Positions 7,901 through 15,621 of a DNA stretch of 32,940 bases are shown here, piece by piece. This stretch comes from a bacterium. Its GTDB lineage: Bacteria; UBP18; UBA7526. Under the pieces are notes generated by a model. That model did no database searches and was not told where the DNA came from. It worked only from the letters and a program-made list of their open reading frames with translations. Location of the stretch: the NCBI GenBank assembly GCA_030615855.1, contig JAUWYL010000014.1, positions 1 to 32,940 of the forward strand, given 5' to 3'. Position 1 is the first letter of the stretch. Each line of letters starts with the position of its first letter. The position numbers and the translations under genes are program-made.

Positions 7901-10499
7901 CCTGGGGCTTTCCTATCTCAGAAGAATGGCCGTGGATATAACCGGGAATGGAGACTCTCTGATAGGTGATCCCCTCCTCTATCTTCTCCTCTTCATCAAA
8001 TTCATCTGTGGTGAGTTCTAAGGTCACCCCGGTTTCATCAGATTCAATGATCTCTATCCCCTCTCCTTTAGCACTGGGACCTTCGGGCTCTGGGGGACGA
8101 GGAGGCGTGACTCCTTCTATATCTGGAACATAGGGATCGGTATCATTCAGGAACTCTTCATAGTTGGTGAAGCCATCATAATCCGGGTCAAGCCCTCCAT
8201 CATTTATATTAGGATTAAGACCATACCTCTCCTCCCAGCCATCTGGAATGCCATCATCATCAGAGTCTATTCCTGGAGTAGCCCAGACCGGCCCGTGCCT
8301 CTCCTTTCCACCAAAGAAGTCAACATCCTCCAACTTGTAATAATAGGTTTTTCCCGGGATGACATTTGGATCAGTATACCAATAGAGTCTGCCAACGATA
8401 GAGTATCCCAGTCCAGGGATGAGGGATGAATTCAACTTAGTATAAGGCCCATTCCTATTCTCGCTCCGATAGATATTGAAGCCCGCGTTGTTGTGCTCAC
8501 TGGCCGTCCTCCACCAGAGCCAGACCCCATCCTCATAGCCCAGAGCCTGAAAGCCTGTCAGGGTGACCAAAGTGGGGTTGCAGGGCCACCAAGCGGGAGC
8601 GGATGTACCTTCACCAAACCAGGCCGCCCCTATGTATACCTGGACGCTATTCCTTAACCTTATCTCTAAGCCTAAACTAGTTCCTGTCCCTGAATCGCCA
8701 TGATATCGGGCTAACTCAGACCACTCATTGAGAGTGGGGACCTCATAATACGCAGTATCTAGGCTGCCACCCGATTCTCTCATACCGAGACCTATATTCT
8801 CATGCTTACTATTGGTAGGTGGATCGCTCCAATCACCTGTTGCTATGGGATATACCCATATCTCCATACTGTAATTCCCCCCTGACCCTTGGCCGAGATT
8901 CACTTGTTTGAGGCCTACCGCAGTGCTGGAGTCATTGGCAGTACAGTTTGTAGAGTAATCAGTACCATAATCATCTACACAGGCCTCAGTTGAGCAGCGG
9001 GCGATATTACCCGTGGCACCTTCCCATTCCCAATAGTCGGGGGGAACTCCGGAGGTTCCTGATGACCAGTCCCTAAAGAATTCGTTCTTCAATAGATTAT
9101 CCGTGGTCGATTTCACTACTACCGTTGGAGAGCCGCTTGACAATGGTGTTAGTGTCCCTCCCGATCCCTTGCTCTTCATGGTAAATGTATATGTGCCCAC
9201 ATAGGCATCCTCGCCTGGTTCTGGACGAGCGCCAGCGGCGGGTCCTGCTTGATTCCCATACTCAACTATAAAGTAGTTGCCTGATACAAATGTTGTTAAT
9301 GGTACGGTTATTGTGTCGCCAGAGATATCCATGGTGCCGATAGTTCCGGTATTTGTTATGGTGCAGTATCCTGCGCCACTTGAATTATTCTTCTGAGGGT
9401 TTGTCCAATTACCGGGGATATCGATGGTTGACTGTCCACCCGATATGGTTGCTGTTGCGGTATAGGTGATGTTAAATGCATTGTAGTCCTGGCCGGCCAA
9501 GGTTGCCGCAACATCTGGATCAATGGTCCCAGTGCCAGATCCATCAGCAACAACGGGTCCCCAGCGGTAGAAATCTGTTTCCCCTTCTCCCCTCATGAGC
9601 CAGACATTGTTGTTATTAAAGGAGAGCCTTGAACCGCAGTAGTTACTCCCGTTGGCTAAAGTGAAGGGGAGATCGGTCAATGTCTCCCAGGAATTGCCAC
9701 TAATACTGAATCTCCAGAAACCCTTGGTTGCTCCTCCCTGAAGAGCATAGATATAATCGCTTCCGTCCCAGCATAAGGAACTTTCTTTACTAACTGCTGC
9801 TGAATCAATAGGAGCGTTCCAGGCGGAGGGAGTTCCCCAGTTGTTTCCACTTATTGAATAGCGATAAAATCCTGGGCCCTGTCCTCCCCCAGTAGCATAG
9901 ATGTAGTCTCCTCCTCCCCAGACAAGATCAGCGCCATTTCCGGCATTTACTGGCATACCAGCAAGTGTAGCCCAGGAACCTCCTTCAGATGATGCTCTAA
10001 AGTAGGTTCCAATGGTATTGTTTCCTGGGTGGGCAAAGACCATCCCACCACTATTCATGGCCATGGCTGTATTTCTCTTCAGGGCAAGGAAACTGGTTGC
10101 CGCTTCCCAGGTAGTATTCCCAATATTATAGCGGGACATCTGCTTATTGGTAGCAGCATTGGTTCCTTGTCCTCTGAGAACATAGATATTATCTCCCCCT
10201 CCCCAGCAGATTCCTGAGTTTCTATTTATGGGAGTAGCACCAGTGTAGGTGGAATCGCCCATCTGAGTCCAGGTATTATTTCCCGTATTATAGCGATAAA
10301 AGGCATTATTTGTACCACCGATCAAGACCCAGATATACTGGTTACTGTGAAACCCCACCAGTTGACCACCATTAAGCACAGCAGTGGAAACAGCGTTCAT
10401 GGAAGTCCACTGATTGGCAGCCAGAAGAGAGTCTGTAAAGAGAATAATTGGGGCTGCTATGGCTATTAAGAAAATTAAGAATTTTTGTATTTTTTTCAT
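4959..10499 (-). CDS. C25 (gingipain-like) cysteine peptidase, secreted, with N-terminal Kelch-like repeats, FnIII-like and TSP3-like Ca-binding segment and C-terminal CFI-box-like domain
   Basis: 1846-aa ORF with signal peptide MKKIQKFLIFLIAIAAPIILFTDSLLAA; C25-type catalytic regions VNYVGHGAWNLWADE (His) and FFINMTCEDGYFAYY (Cys); IDSDDDGIPDGWEERYGLNP...DYDGFTNYEEF; C-terminus CPIASVAYGTSMAEEVEVFRNFRDECLLTNKTGRAFVRFYY resembling CFIATAAYGS-type CTERM domains. Confidence 0.88.
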   Translation of the reverse strand: MKKIQKFLIFLIAIAAPIILFTDSLLAANQWTSMNAVSTAVLNGGQLVGFHSNQYIWVLIGGTNNAFYRYNTGNNTWTQMGDSTYTGATPINRNSGICWGGGDNIYVLRGQGTNAATNKQMSRYNIGNTTWEAATSFLALKRNTAMAMNSGGMVFAHPGNNTIGTYFRASSEGGSWATLAGMPVNAGNGADLVWGGGDYIYATGGGQGPGFYRYSISGNNWGTPSAWNAPIDSAAVSKESSLCWDGSDYIYALQGGATKGFWRFSISGNSWETLTDLPFTLANGSNYCGSRLSFNNNNVWLMRGEGETDFYRWGPVVADGSGTGTIDPDVAATLAGQDYNAFNITYTATATISGGQSTIDIPGNWTNPQKNNSSGAGYCTITNTGTIGTMDISGDTITVPLTTFVSGNYFIVEYGNQAGPAAGARPEPGEDAYVGTYTFTMKSKGSGGTLTPLSSGSPTVVVKSTTDNLLKNEFFRDWSSGTSGVPPDYWEWEGATGNIARCSTEACVDDYGTDYSTNCTANDSSTAVGLKQVNLGQGSGGNYSMEIWVYPIATGDWSDPPTNSKHENIGLGMRESGGSLDTAYYEVPTLNEWSELARYHGDSGTGTSLGLEIRLRNSVQVYIGAAWFGEGTSAPAWWPCNPTLVTLTGFQALGYEDGVWLWWRTASEHNNAGFNIYRSENRNGPYTKLNSSLIPGLGYSIVGRLYWYTDPNVIPGKTYYYKLEDVDFFGGKERHGPVWATPGIDSDDDGIPDGWEERYGLNPNINDGGLDPDYDGFTNYEEFLNDTDPYVPDIEGVTPPRPPEPEGPSAKGEGIEIIESDETGVTLELTTDEFDEEEKIEEGITYQRVSIPGYIHGHSSEIGKPQVPMKGVLLGVPTDSSIEISILDSESTILPDYNLYPVPTQETKESGDIKYVEEIFTKDEIAYTSDAFYPDNLTELGFTGYMREQKVVQIKLYPIQFNPVTNELKFYKKIRVRLDFSEVSQLASSPVHRFTGSPIRSLFSTPAWADPSPSSLPAFTGPTYKLSLDYAYSESGLYQGVQEGIYKLTYDYLQANTDLELDSLDPRTFKIYDSQGNQIRIYVKGESDGTFHSDDYIEFYGKIEPTKYTSTNVYWLDSGGTNDGLRMTTKDGTPDSGTTPNSFLSTEHYERDQTYSYAVTGAASVDRWFFSQTAAKDSPGDYTITLTDPLHSPSGNAQIKAALYSFFDVTHHTILKINNNVVEDTTWSGVGERSIDKSIPQSDLQLQDGINTITVQVILDPGVENDEVYANWFEIDYWRDFKASNNSLSFNQDAGDHLFEISDFNTNFTNNDIEVFDITNDQKINNFDITDGTLSFKDNILATTEYLAQEPLTLPASAIEKYEDSGIRSPNNRADYIIITYDDFYNENDPDNPIIKLKNHRESQGLRVKVVKVSDIYDEFNYGIVSPQAIKYFLIYAYDNWTAPKPTYVLLVGDATYDYKNNRGEEQHHNYLPVYLSETEYMGETINENWFVCVNDDNDDGVVNDEDIVPDIYIGRLPVKTTDDKLGVIVNKIVDYENAAYTDTWERNILYVADDAKRIGELIFETTNDSVRNYPSSDYQLYKAYLSELGQSACRQAIIDTIKSGVLIVNYVGHGAWNLWADETIFHSSDISSLNNEEKLPFFINMTCEDGYFAYYAGYECLAEELLRAKDDEEKGIGAIATFSSTGITPCSGQKILNEGLFQAFFGGTTNIIGKAISQAKMSALANGYEDVADTFGLLGDPALGLKFPPGEDGHTHGHTCPIASVAYGTSMAEEVEVFRNFRDECLLTNKTGRAFVRFYYHHSSSISKFIEKKKALKPIIRAGLKPILWLAKRKTRPPHKYPIWE
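7502..7556. repeat. Octamer array inside the C25 protease gene
   Basis: GAATCG GTGAACCG GTGAACCG GTGAACCG GAGAACTG GCTAACTG GCTAACTT; reads in frame as ...SQLASSPVHRFTGSPIRSL. Confidence 0.85.
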
Positions 10500-12856
10500 G
10501 CTTTCACTCTCCTTCCATTCATTACTTCTTCTTCAGTGACCTTTAGACTAATCTCTCTTTCTCCTACCTTTAACTTATAGGGCTCCTCAGATACTGTCTG
10601 ATAGGGACTATTCTCTGTGGCATAGGGGAGGATAACCTCAAACTCTCCTTTCTCATCAGCCTTTATCACATTTCTATAGAGGAACCTTCTTCCGGCATTA
10701 CTGATAAGGGGAAGGGAGATCTCTATCTCTTCCAAAGGATTAGTTCTTCCTCTATATCTTGCCCCCTTCACATATTCAAAGACTTTCATCCTGCTGGTAG
10801 AGCCCGGGCCACCAAAATAGGTGAAGTCTGAGTATTCTGGGGACTCATAGATAAGTCTATACTGGCTTACCCCCGGGATATCTAAGTCTGGAATGATGGG
10901 CTGGGAACCATCGTGGAGATGGAGGCAGTTCCCCATTAAAGAGAGATACTCTCCCTTGGGGATTCTGACTAAAGGACCATCATACTCTAACAGACGGTAG
11001 GCTTCTTCTGGATAACGGAGGCTGATCTTCCTCAAGGCTTCCACCAAAAGAAGGAGATCCTGGCTAATGACGAAGCGGCAATTTGATTTCTCCATCACCA
11101 TATTCGCTTCCTTTTCGTTTTTGGCTAAGAAGAAGTCGCACATTCGATCAACGCCCTTTCCATAGGGATTGACCGTTGCTGGCCTTTCGCTCAGATATTC
11201 AATGAAATGGCCCAGATCCCAAAAAGCCATTATACCATACTCTGGCTTAATTTCTAAATCGACATTGTTATAGGAACTGGTCTTTGGAGTATTCTCCTTT
11301 ATCCAGATATAGGTCTCATATTCGCCACGGGAGAGGAATGGTCTACTCATTCTAAATCCAGCATAGAGCATCTTAGAATGGCTAAAGAGGAAGATGAGGC
11401 CGATTAGGATGACAATCATCTGGGGCTTGAAGGTTAGTATTCCTTTTAAAAACTTGGGAAGTCGTTCTCGAAGAGCGAGAAATCTCTCTGAGACAATTCT
11501 TACTTCCACTATCTTACTAAACCTTCTTTCTTTCAGATAATCATAGCATTTAAAGAAGAGATAGCCAGTTAAGAGAGCGATGTTGGCTCCAAAGATATAA
11601 GCAAACCTCAACTTTGCCAAGGTTATCAGACAAAAAGAGATTGTCCAGATGAGGAGAAAGAGGACCCTTACCGGCTCCTTCCTTCTTGTAAAAAAGAGTA
11701 GGAGAAGGGCAATGGGAAAAAGGTAAAAAGCCCAGGAGAGTTGGAAGACGGCCCTTAATGGTGAGAAATTTTCGCCAAAGTAAAGCAGGGGTTGGTTCTC
11801 TCCAATGGTGGTAAGCCAGACATTCTCTGTCTTCGTTATCCAGGAGACTCCCTTAAAGAACAACCTTTGAAAATCAGGGAAGAATATCCGGGAGAAGACA
11901 AATATTAATCCCACGCTAAGTAGTGACGAAGAGAGGATAATTTTCGGAATACTTTGTATTCTCTTTTTAAGCATTCCAGAAAATATTCTCACTCCGACAA
12001 AGAAGAGAATGAGAAAGGAGAAAAGATATATCTGGAAGTAGGATAAGGCCTTCTGGTTGAGGAGGGCCCGCCTTCCCCACCAAGAGGTAAGACAGGGATA
12101 GAGAAGAAAGAGTAATGCTACCAAGGGAATAAGGATATAGAGGTTGAGCATTCTACCCAGGGATTCTTTATTGATAAAGAAGAGGGAGAGAAACATAACC
12201 GATATCACTGGAAAGAGATAGAGGGTGGTCCCTGACCAATTGAGATAGCTGAGATATATGGCAAAGCCGGTCAGAAAAGCCCAGAGATAGTTTTTTTGTC
12301 CAGTAGAGTCATTCTTCCTTCCTAGGGTCATGATGAAGAAATAGATAAAGAGCAAGGTAAAAAAGGTCTCCCCAACATGCTGGTCGACCTTGCCAAGCGT
12401 GGAATAGCTGAGGTGGCCGGGCTGAAGGGCAAAGAGGAATGCGGAGAGGATTCCCACCTTATGAGAAAAGAGTTCCTTTCCTATGAGCCAGACGAGAAAG
12501 ATGGTCAGGCTACCCATCAGAGGAGGAAACCAGGCAGCGACCCTCTCTGTAAGTTCCTTGGCAGGTGCCCCTCTACCAATGAGCAAAGCAGAAACAGAGA
12601 TTATTCTATCGAATAGATGGGGCCAGAAACTCACCTGGCCCTCAGGATAATTGAGATAGGGATCAAACCCCAGTACCTTCATAGAGTGATCGAGGGCATA
12701 GACTATCCTCCTCATATGGTAATAGGGGTCGGTATCAACGAAGATAACCTTTCCCTCAATGAAGACCTTGGAATAGAAAGGAATGGTGCGGAGGGAAAAG
12801 GCTAAAGCAAATATTCCGATTAGGATGAGAAACGAAATTATCCTGGTCTTATTCAT
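10496..12856 (-). CDS. STT3/PglB/AglB-like oligosaccharyltransferase (membrane)
   Basis: ORF track start is 12904. I prefer ATG at 12856 (MNKTRIISF...) because it overlaps the GT2 stop as ATGA. OST-like motifs: VDTDPYYHMRR (DxD), LGKVDQHVGETFF, TIGENQP, and MAFWDLGHFIEY in place of WWDYG. Many TM segments. Confidence 0.82.
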   Translation of the reverse strand: MNKTRIISFLILIGIFALAFSLRTIPFYSKVFIEGKVIFVDTDPYYHMRRIVYALDHSMKVLGFDPYLNYPEGQVSFWPHLFDRIISVSALLIGRGAPAKELTERVAAWFPPLMGSLTIFLVWLIGKELFSHKVGILSAFLFALQPGHLSYSTLGKVDQHVGETFFTLLFIYFFIMTLGRKNDSTGQKNYLWAFLTGFAIYLSYLNWSGTTLYLFPVISVMFLSLFFINKESLGRMLNLYILIPLVALLFLLYPCLTSWWGRRALLNQKALSYFQIYLFSFLILFFVGVRIFSGMLKKRIQSIPKIILSSSLLSVGLIFVFSRIFFPDFQRLFFKGVSWITKTENVWLTTIGENQPLLYFGENFSPLRAVFQLSWAFYLFPIALLLLFFTRRKEPVRVLFLLIWTISFCLITLAKLRFAYIFGANIALLTGYLFFKCYDYLKERRFSKIVEVRIVSERFLALRERLPKFLKGILTFKPQMIVILIGLIFLFSHSKMLYAGFRMSRPFLSRGEYETYIWIKENTPKTSSYNNVDLEIKPEYGIMAFWDLGHFIEYLSERPATVNPYGKGVDRMCDFFLAKNEKEANMVMEKSNCRFVISQDLLLLVEALRKISLRYPEEAYRLLEYDGPLVRIPKGEYLSLMGNCLHLHDGSQPIIPDLDIPGVSQYRLIYESPEYSDFTYFGGPGSTSRMKVFEYVKGARYRGRTNPLEEIEISLPLISNAGRRFLYRNVIKADEKGEFEVILPYATENSPYQTVSEEPYKLKVGEREISLKVTEEEVMNGRRVKA

Positions 12857-13545
12857 CTTTCTTTGCCTTTTAGGGGAATGAAACGATTCTTGATTAATGT
12901 CCATAGAGCAGGGAAGCCATCGCGCCAGGTGATCTTTTTTCCTCCCGAATATCTTCTACCCTGATAACTGATGGGAACCTCATAGATAGGGATATTATGG
13001 CGTAGGAGTTTTGCCGTTACTTCGGGTTCAAATTCAAATCCCTTTGCTTTCAAGTTTAGATTCTTTAATATCCTGGTCTTGAAGAGTTTATAACAGGTCT
13101 CCATATCAGTCAGATGGGAGCCATATAAAAGATTGGTAACCAAGGTTAAAAATCTATTCCCCCAGTAAAATAGGAAGAAGAAGTTTTTGGGCTCCCCTAA
13201 GAAACGGGAGCCATATATTACCTCTGCCTTGCCCTCTATAATAGGGGGGAGTAATTTAAGATAATCCTGGGGATTATACTCCAGATCAGCATCCTGAACA
13301 ATGACTAAATCTCCCTTCACCCTTTTTAACCCACTCCGAATAGCCATCCCTTTTCCTTGATTCTTTGAATGATAGATTACCTTGATCCTATTCTCTAAGT
13401 CCTTTAATATTTCTCTGGAACCATCTGTGGAATAATCATCAACGGCAATAATCTCCTTCTCAACGGGTACCTTCTCCACCTTCTCTATCAGTTTCAAGAG
13501 ATTCCGCCTCTCATTATAGACCGGGATGATAATCGATAATTTCAT
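12853..13545 (-). CDS. Family 2 glycosyltransferase, polyprenyl/dolichyl-phosphate hexose synthase-like
   Basis: MKLSIIIPVYNERRNLLKLIEKV...AVDDYSTDGSREIL...NQGKGMAIRSGLKRVKGDLVIVQDADLEYNPQDY: DPM1-like GT2 fold. Confidence 0.88.
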   Translation of the reverse strand: MKLSIIIPVYNERRNLLKLIEKVEKVPVEKEIIAVDDYSTDGSREILKDLENRIKVIYHSKNQGKGMAIRSGLKRVKGDLVIVQDADLEYNPQDYLKLLPPIIEGKAEVIYGSRFLGEPKNFFFLFYWGNRFLTLVTNLLYGSHLTDMETCYKLFKTRILKNLNLKAKGFEFEPEVTAKLLRHNIPIYEVPISYQGRRYSGGKKITWRDGFPALWTLIKNRFIPLKGKER

Positions 13546-13601
13546 TCCTTTATCAAGTTCTGGAAAAATCTTCTTTTACTCATTGTCTTTCCTTATGTGT
13601 A

Positions 13602-13649
13602 CCGGTTAGCCAGTTGACAAGTTAATAAGTTAACAAGTTGAGTGGTTAA
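13602..13649. repeat. Octamer array upstream of the GT2 gene's neighbour
   Basis: CCGGTTAG CCAGTTGA CAAGTTAA TAAGTTAA CAAGTTGA GTGGTTAA. Confidence 0.85.
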
Positions 13650-13762
13650 AACACAAGCTACGTGTTACGAGTTATGGGTAAGAATTGCTCTTTAGGTCAA
13701 GGTTCTTTTTTTCATAAACTGCTGTAAATTCTGCCTTATTTGTTCCGTCATCTTCTCTTAAA

Positions 13763-13996
13763 CTATTCGGATTTACTTTTGTTTAATAATCTTAAGAACT
13801 CTTCGTAATCCCTGCCTGTCAGCAGGCAGGCTTTTCTATTCTCATTCTTTAAATCCTTATTTATTTTAAAATACTCCTCTCTCAAAAGCTGGACAGCGCT
13901 CAATCTTTCTTCTGGAGAAAGGGATAGATTATATTGATCATCGAACTCTTCTGCTTTTTGGAAGGAATTCGTCTTATTCAACCAGACTTTTTTCAT
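13763..13996 (-). CDS. Small conserved-looking hypothetical protein (77 aa)
   Basis: ORF overlaps the MerR-like gene by 23 bp (probable coupling). Sequence ...YNLSLSPEERLSAVQLLREEYFKI... resembles small ORFs that often precede nucleotidyltransferase-type proteins; no partner is seen here. Confidence 0.55.
   Translation of the reverse strand: MKKVWLNKTNSFQKAEEFDDQYNLSLSPEERLSAVQLLREEYFKINKDLKNENRKACLLTGRDYEEFLRLLNKSKSE
13811..13830. repeat. Palindrome CCTGCCTG-tcag-CAGGCAGG inside the 77-aa ORF
   Basis: 8-bp perfect stem with 4-nt loop, read in frame as KACLLTGRD; same word set as 15122-15133 and 15590-15610. Confidence 0.75.
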
Positions 13997-14285
13997 TTTT
14001 TTCTCCAGAGTTGAACTGCCTGTCTATCCTCTCCTTGATCTGGGCCAGGCTTGGTCGCTGGCTGTTGATTTTTTTGATCTCCCTTAGTCTGGCCAGGCTC
14101 TCTTCCTCCTCATAGAGGCGGTGGCCACCCGGGGTGGTAGAAGCCGGGCATAGAAGGCCGACATTGGTATAGTGCCTTATGGTAGAGGATAGAACCCCAG
14201 CCCTTTCTGCTAACTCCCCTACCCTCAACAGTCCCTTTTTCAACCTCTCACTACGAGTCATATTTTCCTCCCAGATAAGCCTCAC
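13974..14285 (-). CDS. MerR-family transcriptional regulator (HTH only, short)
   Basis: LLRVGELAERAGVLSSTIRHYTNVGLLCPASTTPGGHRLYEEEESLARLREIKKIN: MerR winged-helix signature. Confidence 0.85.
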   Translation of the reverse strand: MRLIWEENMTRSERLKKGLLRVGELAERAGVLSSTIRHYTNVGLLCPASTTPGGHRLYEEEESLARLREIKKINSQRPSLAQIKERIDRQFNSGEKNEKSLVE

Positions 14286-14303
14286 TATCGTTCGGCAATT
14301 TCA

Positions 14304-14378
14304 CCCCGCACCTTTTAAATATTCAGAATTTCTTGAATACTTAAATAATGCCTTTATGAATGCTAAAAAGGTGCGGGG
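14304..14378. repeat. Short element with 13-bp perfect terminal inverted repeats CCCCGCACCTTTT...AAAAGGTGCGGGG
   Basis: Arms 14304-14316 and 14366-14378 are exact reverse complements; related to the element at 20189-20296. Confidence 0.8.
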
Positions 14379-14490
14379 CAAGCAGATTAGCACAGATTTG
14401 GAACACGGATTACAGGATGCGCTTCGCTGGCATCCTAGAGAGCATAAATAATTAAGCATTGACACTGATTTAATCTGCCTGTCCCGTAGC

Positions 14491-14509
14491 CTCCGACTTT
14501 AAGTCGGAG
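14491..14509. repeat. Perfect hairpin CTCCGACTT-t-AAGTCGGAG
   Basis: 9-bp perfect stem, read directly. Confidence 0.75.
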
Positions 14510-14585
14510 TGGTATGGGGTGCCCATCCGTGTAACTATTCAAGTTCCGATACGACAAAATCTTAGAACTAACAGTCAATTTTAAT

Positions 14586-14614
14586 TTTATCATAGAAAAA
14601 GCCATTTGTCAAGT
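14586..14614 (-). promoter_or_regulatory. Sigma70-type promoter upstream of the MerR gene
   Basis: On the minus strand TTGACA (14614-14609), 17-bp spacer, TAAAAT (14591-14586). Confidence 0.65.
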
Positions 14615-14734
14615 TCTAATTTGATTCCTGAAAAAGTCACGAATGCATACCCCGTAAAGTTGCTACGCATCAACGGGGCAGGCAGGCGCTTGAATCCCTT
14701 CTTTATATTATTGAAGTGCCAATGCTTTTAACTA

Positions 14735-14768
14735 CACAAATCAATCGACGATCGTCGATCAATTTGTG
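14735..14768. repeat. 34-bp near-perfect palindrome CACAAATCAATCGACGATCGTCGATCAATTTGTG
   Basis: 15 of 17 arm positions pair; core ATCGACGATCGTCGAT is perfect. GACGATCGTC recurs at 14801-14810. Confidence 0.8.
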
Positions 14769-14828
14769 CTCTCACAATTCAGTATGTGCACAGTTTTAGA
14801 GACGATCGTCTTGAAAAATGTGCGAAAA

Positions 14829-14853
14829 GGGGAGCGAGAATTTCTCGCTCCCC
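14829..14853 (-). terminator. Probable Rho-independent terminator
   Basis: Perfect 12-bp stem GGGGAGCGAGAA-t-TTCTCGCTCCCC; on the minus strand it is followed by TTTT. Confidence 0.6.
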
Positions 14854-15105
14854 TGATCGGCAATTACAGAGTAGGGAACTTCGCCTCAAGAAGTTAGCAT
14901 AATCCAACTATTCGGTTACGGTTATGATGCCCGCTTTTATCTTTCAGTAATGTAATACGGTTAGGGTTACCCGTCCGCCGTAATAGTATTACTATGGAGG
15001 GCGGGTGACGCCCGTTTTGTTGAAGTCGGAAAACAGTTGATGGAAACCTGAAAACGGTAGTGAAATCAGAAATCTGAAATCAGAATTTTCCCGTTTTTTA
15101 AATAG

Positions 15106-15150
15106 TGATACGGGTTTTCTACCTGCCGGCAGGCAGGCGTTACCGTAACC
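15106..15150. repeat. Dispersed repeat GATACGGG...CTGCCGGCAGGCAGGCGTTAC, copy 1
   Basis: Matches 15576-15621; contains the perfect palindrome CCTGCCGGCAGG. Confidence 0.7.
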
Positions 15151-15184
15151 TTTGTTTACTTATCTCGCTCTGGTGTCTTTACAG

Positions 15185-15376
15185 TCACTTCTTCTCTAGT
15201 AGTTTCAGGGTTCCTAAGGCGATGGCGAATAGTAGGCAGACGCTGGAAAACTGGAGGAAGGCATGGGCCTCAACCCGGAGACCACCGAAGAAGGGCTGAA
15301 TCATTATTCGTGAGATAATCCCCAGAAGAGCACTTACTGCCGCCACAACAATAGCAATGATGGAAAGCGTTCTCAT
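15185..15376 (-). CDS. Small two-TM membrane protein (63 aa)
   Basis: MRTLSIIAIVVAAVSALLGIISRIMIQPFFGGLRVEAHAFLQFSSVCLLFAIALGTLKLLEKK, preceded by a very strong SD (AAAAAGGAGGTGATTAGAG-ATG). Confidence 0.75.
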   Translation of the reverse strand: MRTLSIIAIVVAAVSALLGIISRIMIQPFFGGLRVEAHAFLQFSSVCLLFAIALGTLKLLEKK

Positions 15377-15436
15377 CTCTAATCACCTCCTTTTTAAAAC
15401 ACGGATTAGCACTGATTTTTATCACACTGATTAGAT

Positions 15437-15566
15437 AACAAAATCAAATATTAAATATCAAAGATAAAAATGACATATTAAATATCAAAATTACAGATTA
15501 AAATTTTACATTTTGTCCGTCTCAGGCGGATCATTTTGATTTTTGCATTTTGATTTTTGATATTGT
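15437..15566. repeat. AT-rich inverted 'AAATATCAAA / TTTTTGATATT' array with inserted TCCGtctcaggCGGA palindrome
   Basis: Left half rich in AATATCAAA words, right half in their complements (ATTTTTGATATTG). Confidence 0.6.
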
Positions 15567-15575
15567 GACCTATTA

Positions 15576-15621
15576 CTTGATACGGGCTTCCTGCCTGCCG
15601 GCAAGCAGGCGTTACTCGTTA
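15576..15621. repeat. Dispersed repeat GATACGGG...CTGCCGGCAAGCAGGCGTTAC, copy 2, overlapping the stop of the beta-helix gene
   Basis: Alignable to 15106-15150; extends into the TAA at 15619-15621. Confidence 0.65.

Noticed and set aside
4959-10499. Type IX secretion substrate interpretation of the C25 protease
   Set aside because: The C-terminus is CFI-box-like rather than a recognisable T9SS sorting domain, and no T9SS genes are present in the window.
4959-10499. N-glycosylation sequon enrichment in the C25 protease
   Set aside because: I counted roughly 18 N-X-S/T sites in 1846 aa, about what an Asn/Ser/Thr-rich protein would have by chance.
15105-15299. Plus-strand ORF (64 aa)
   Set aside because: Conflicts with the minus-strand small membrane protein that has a near-perfect SD; begins inside repeat DNA.
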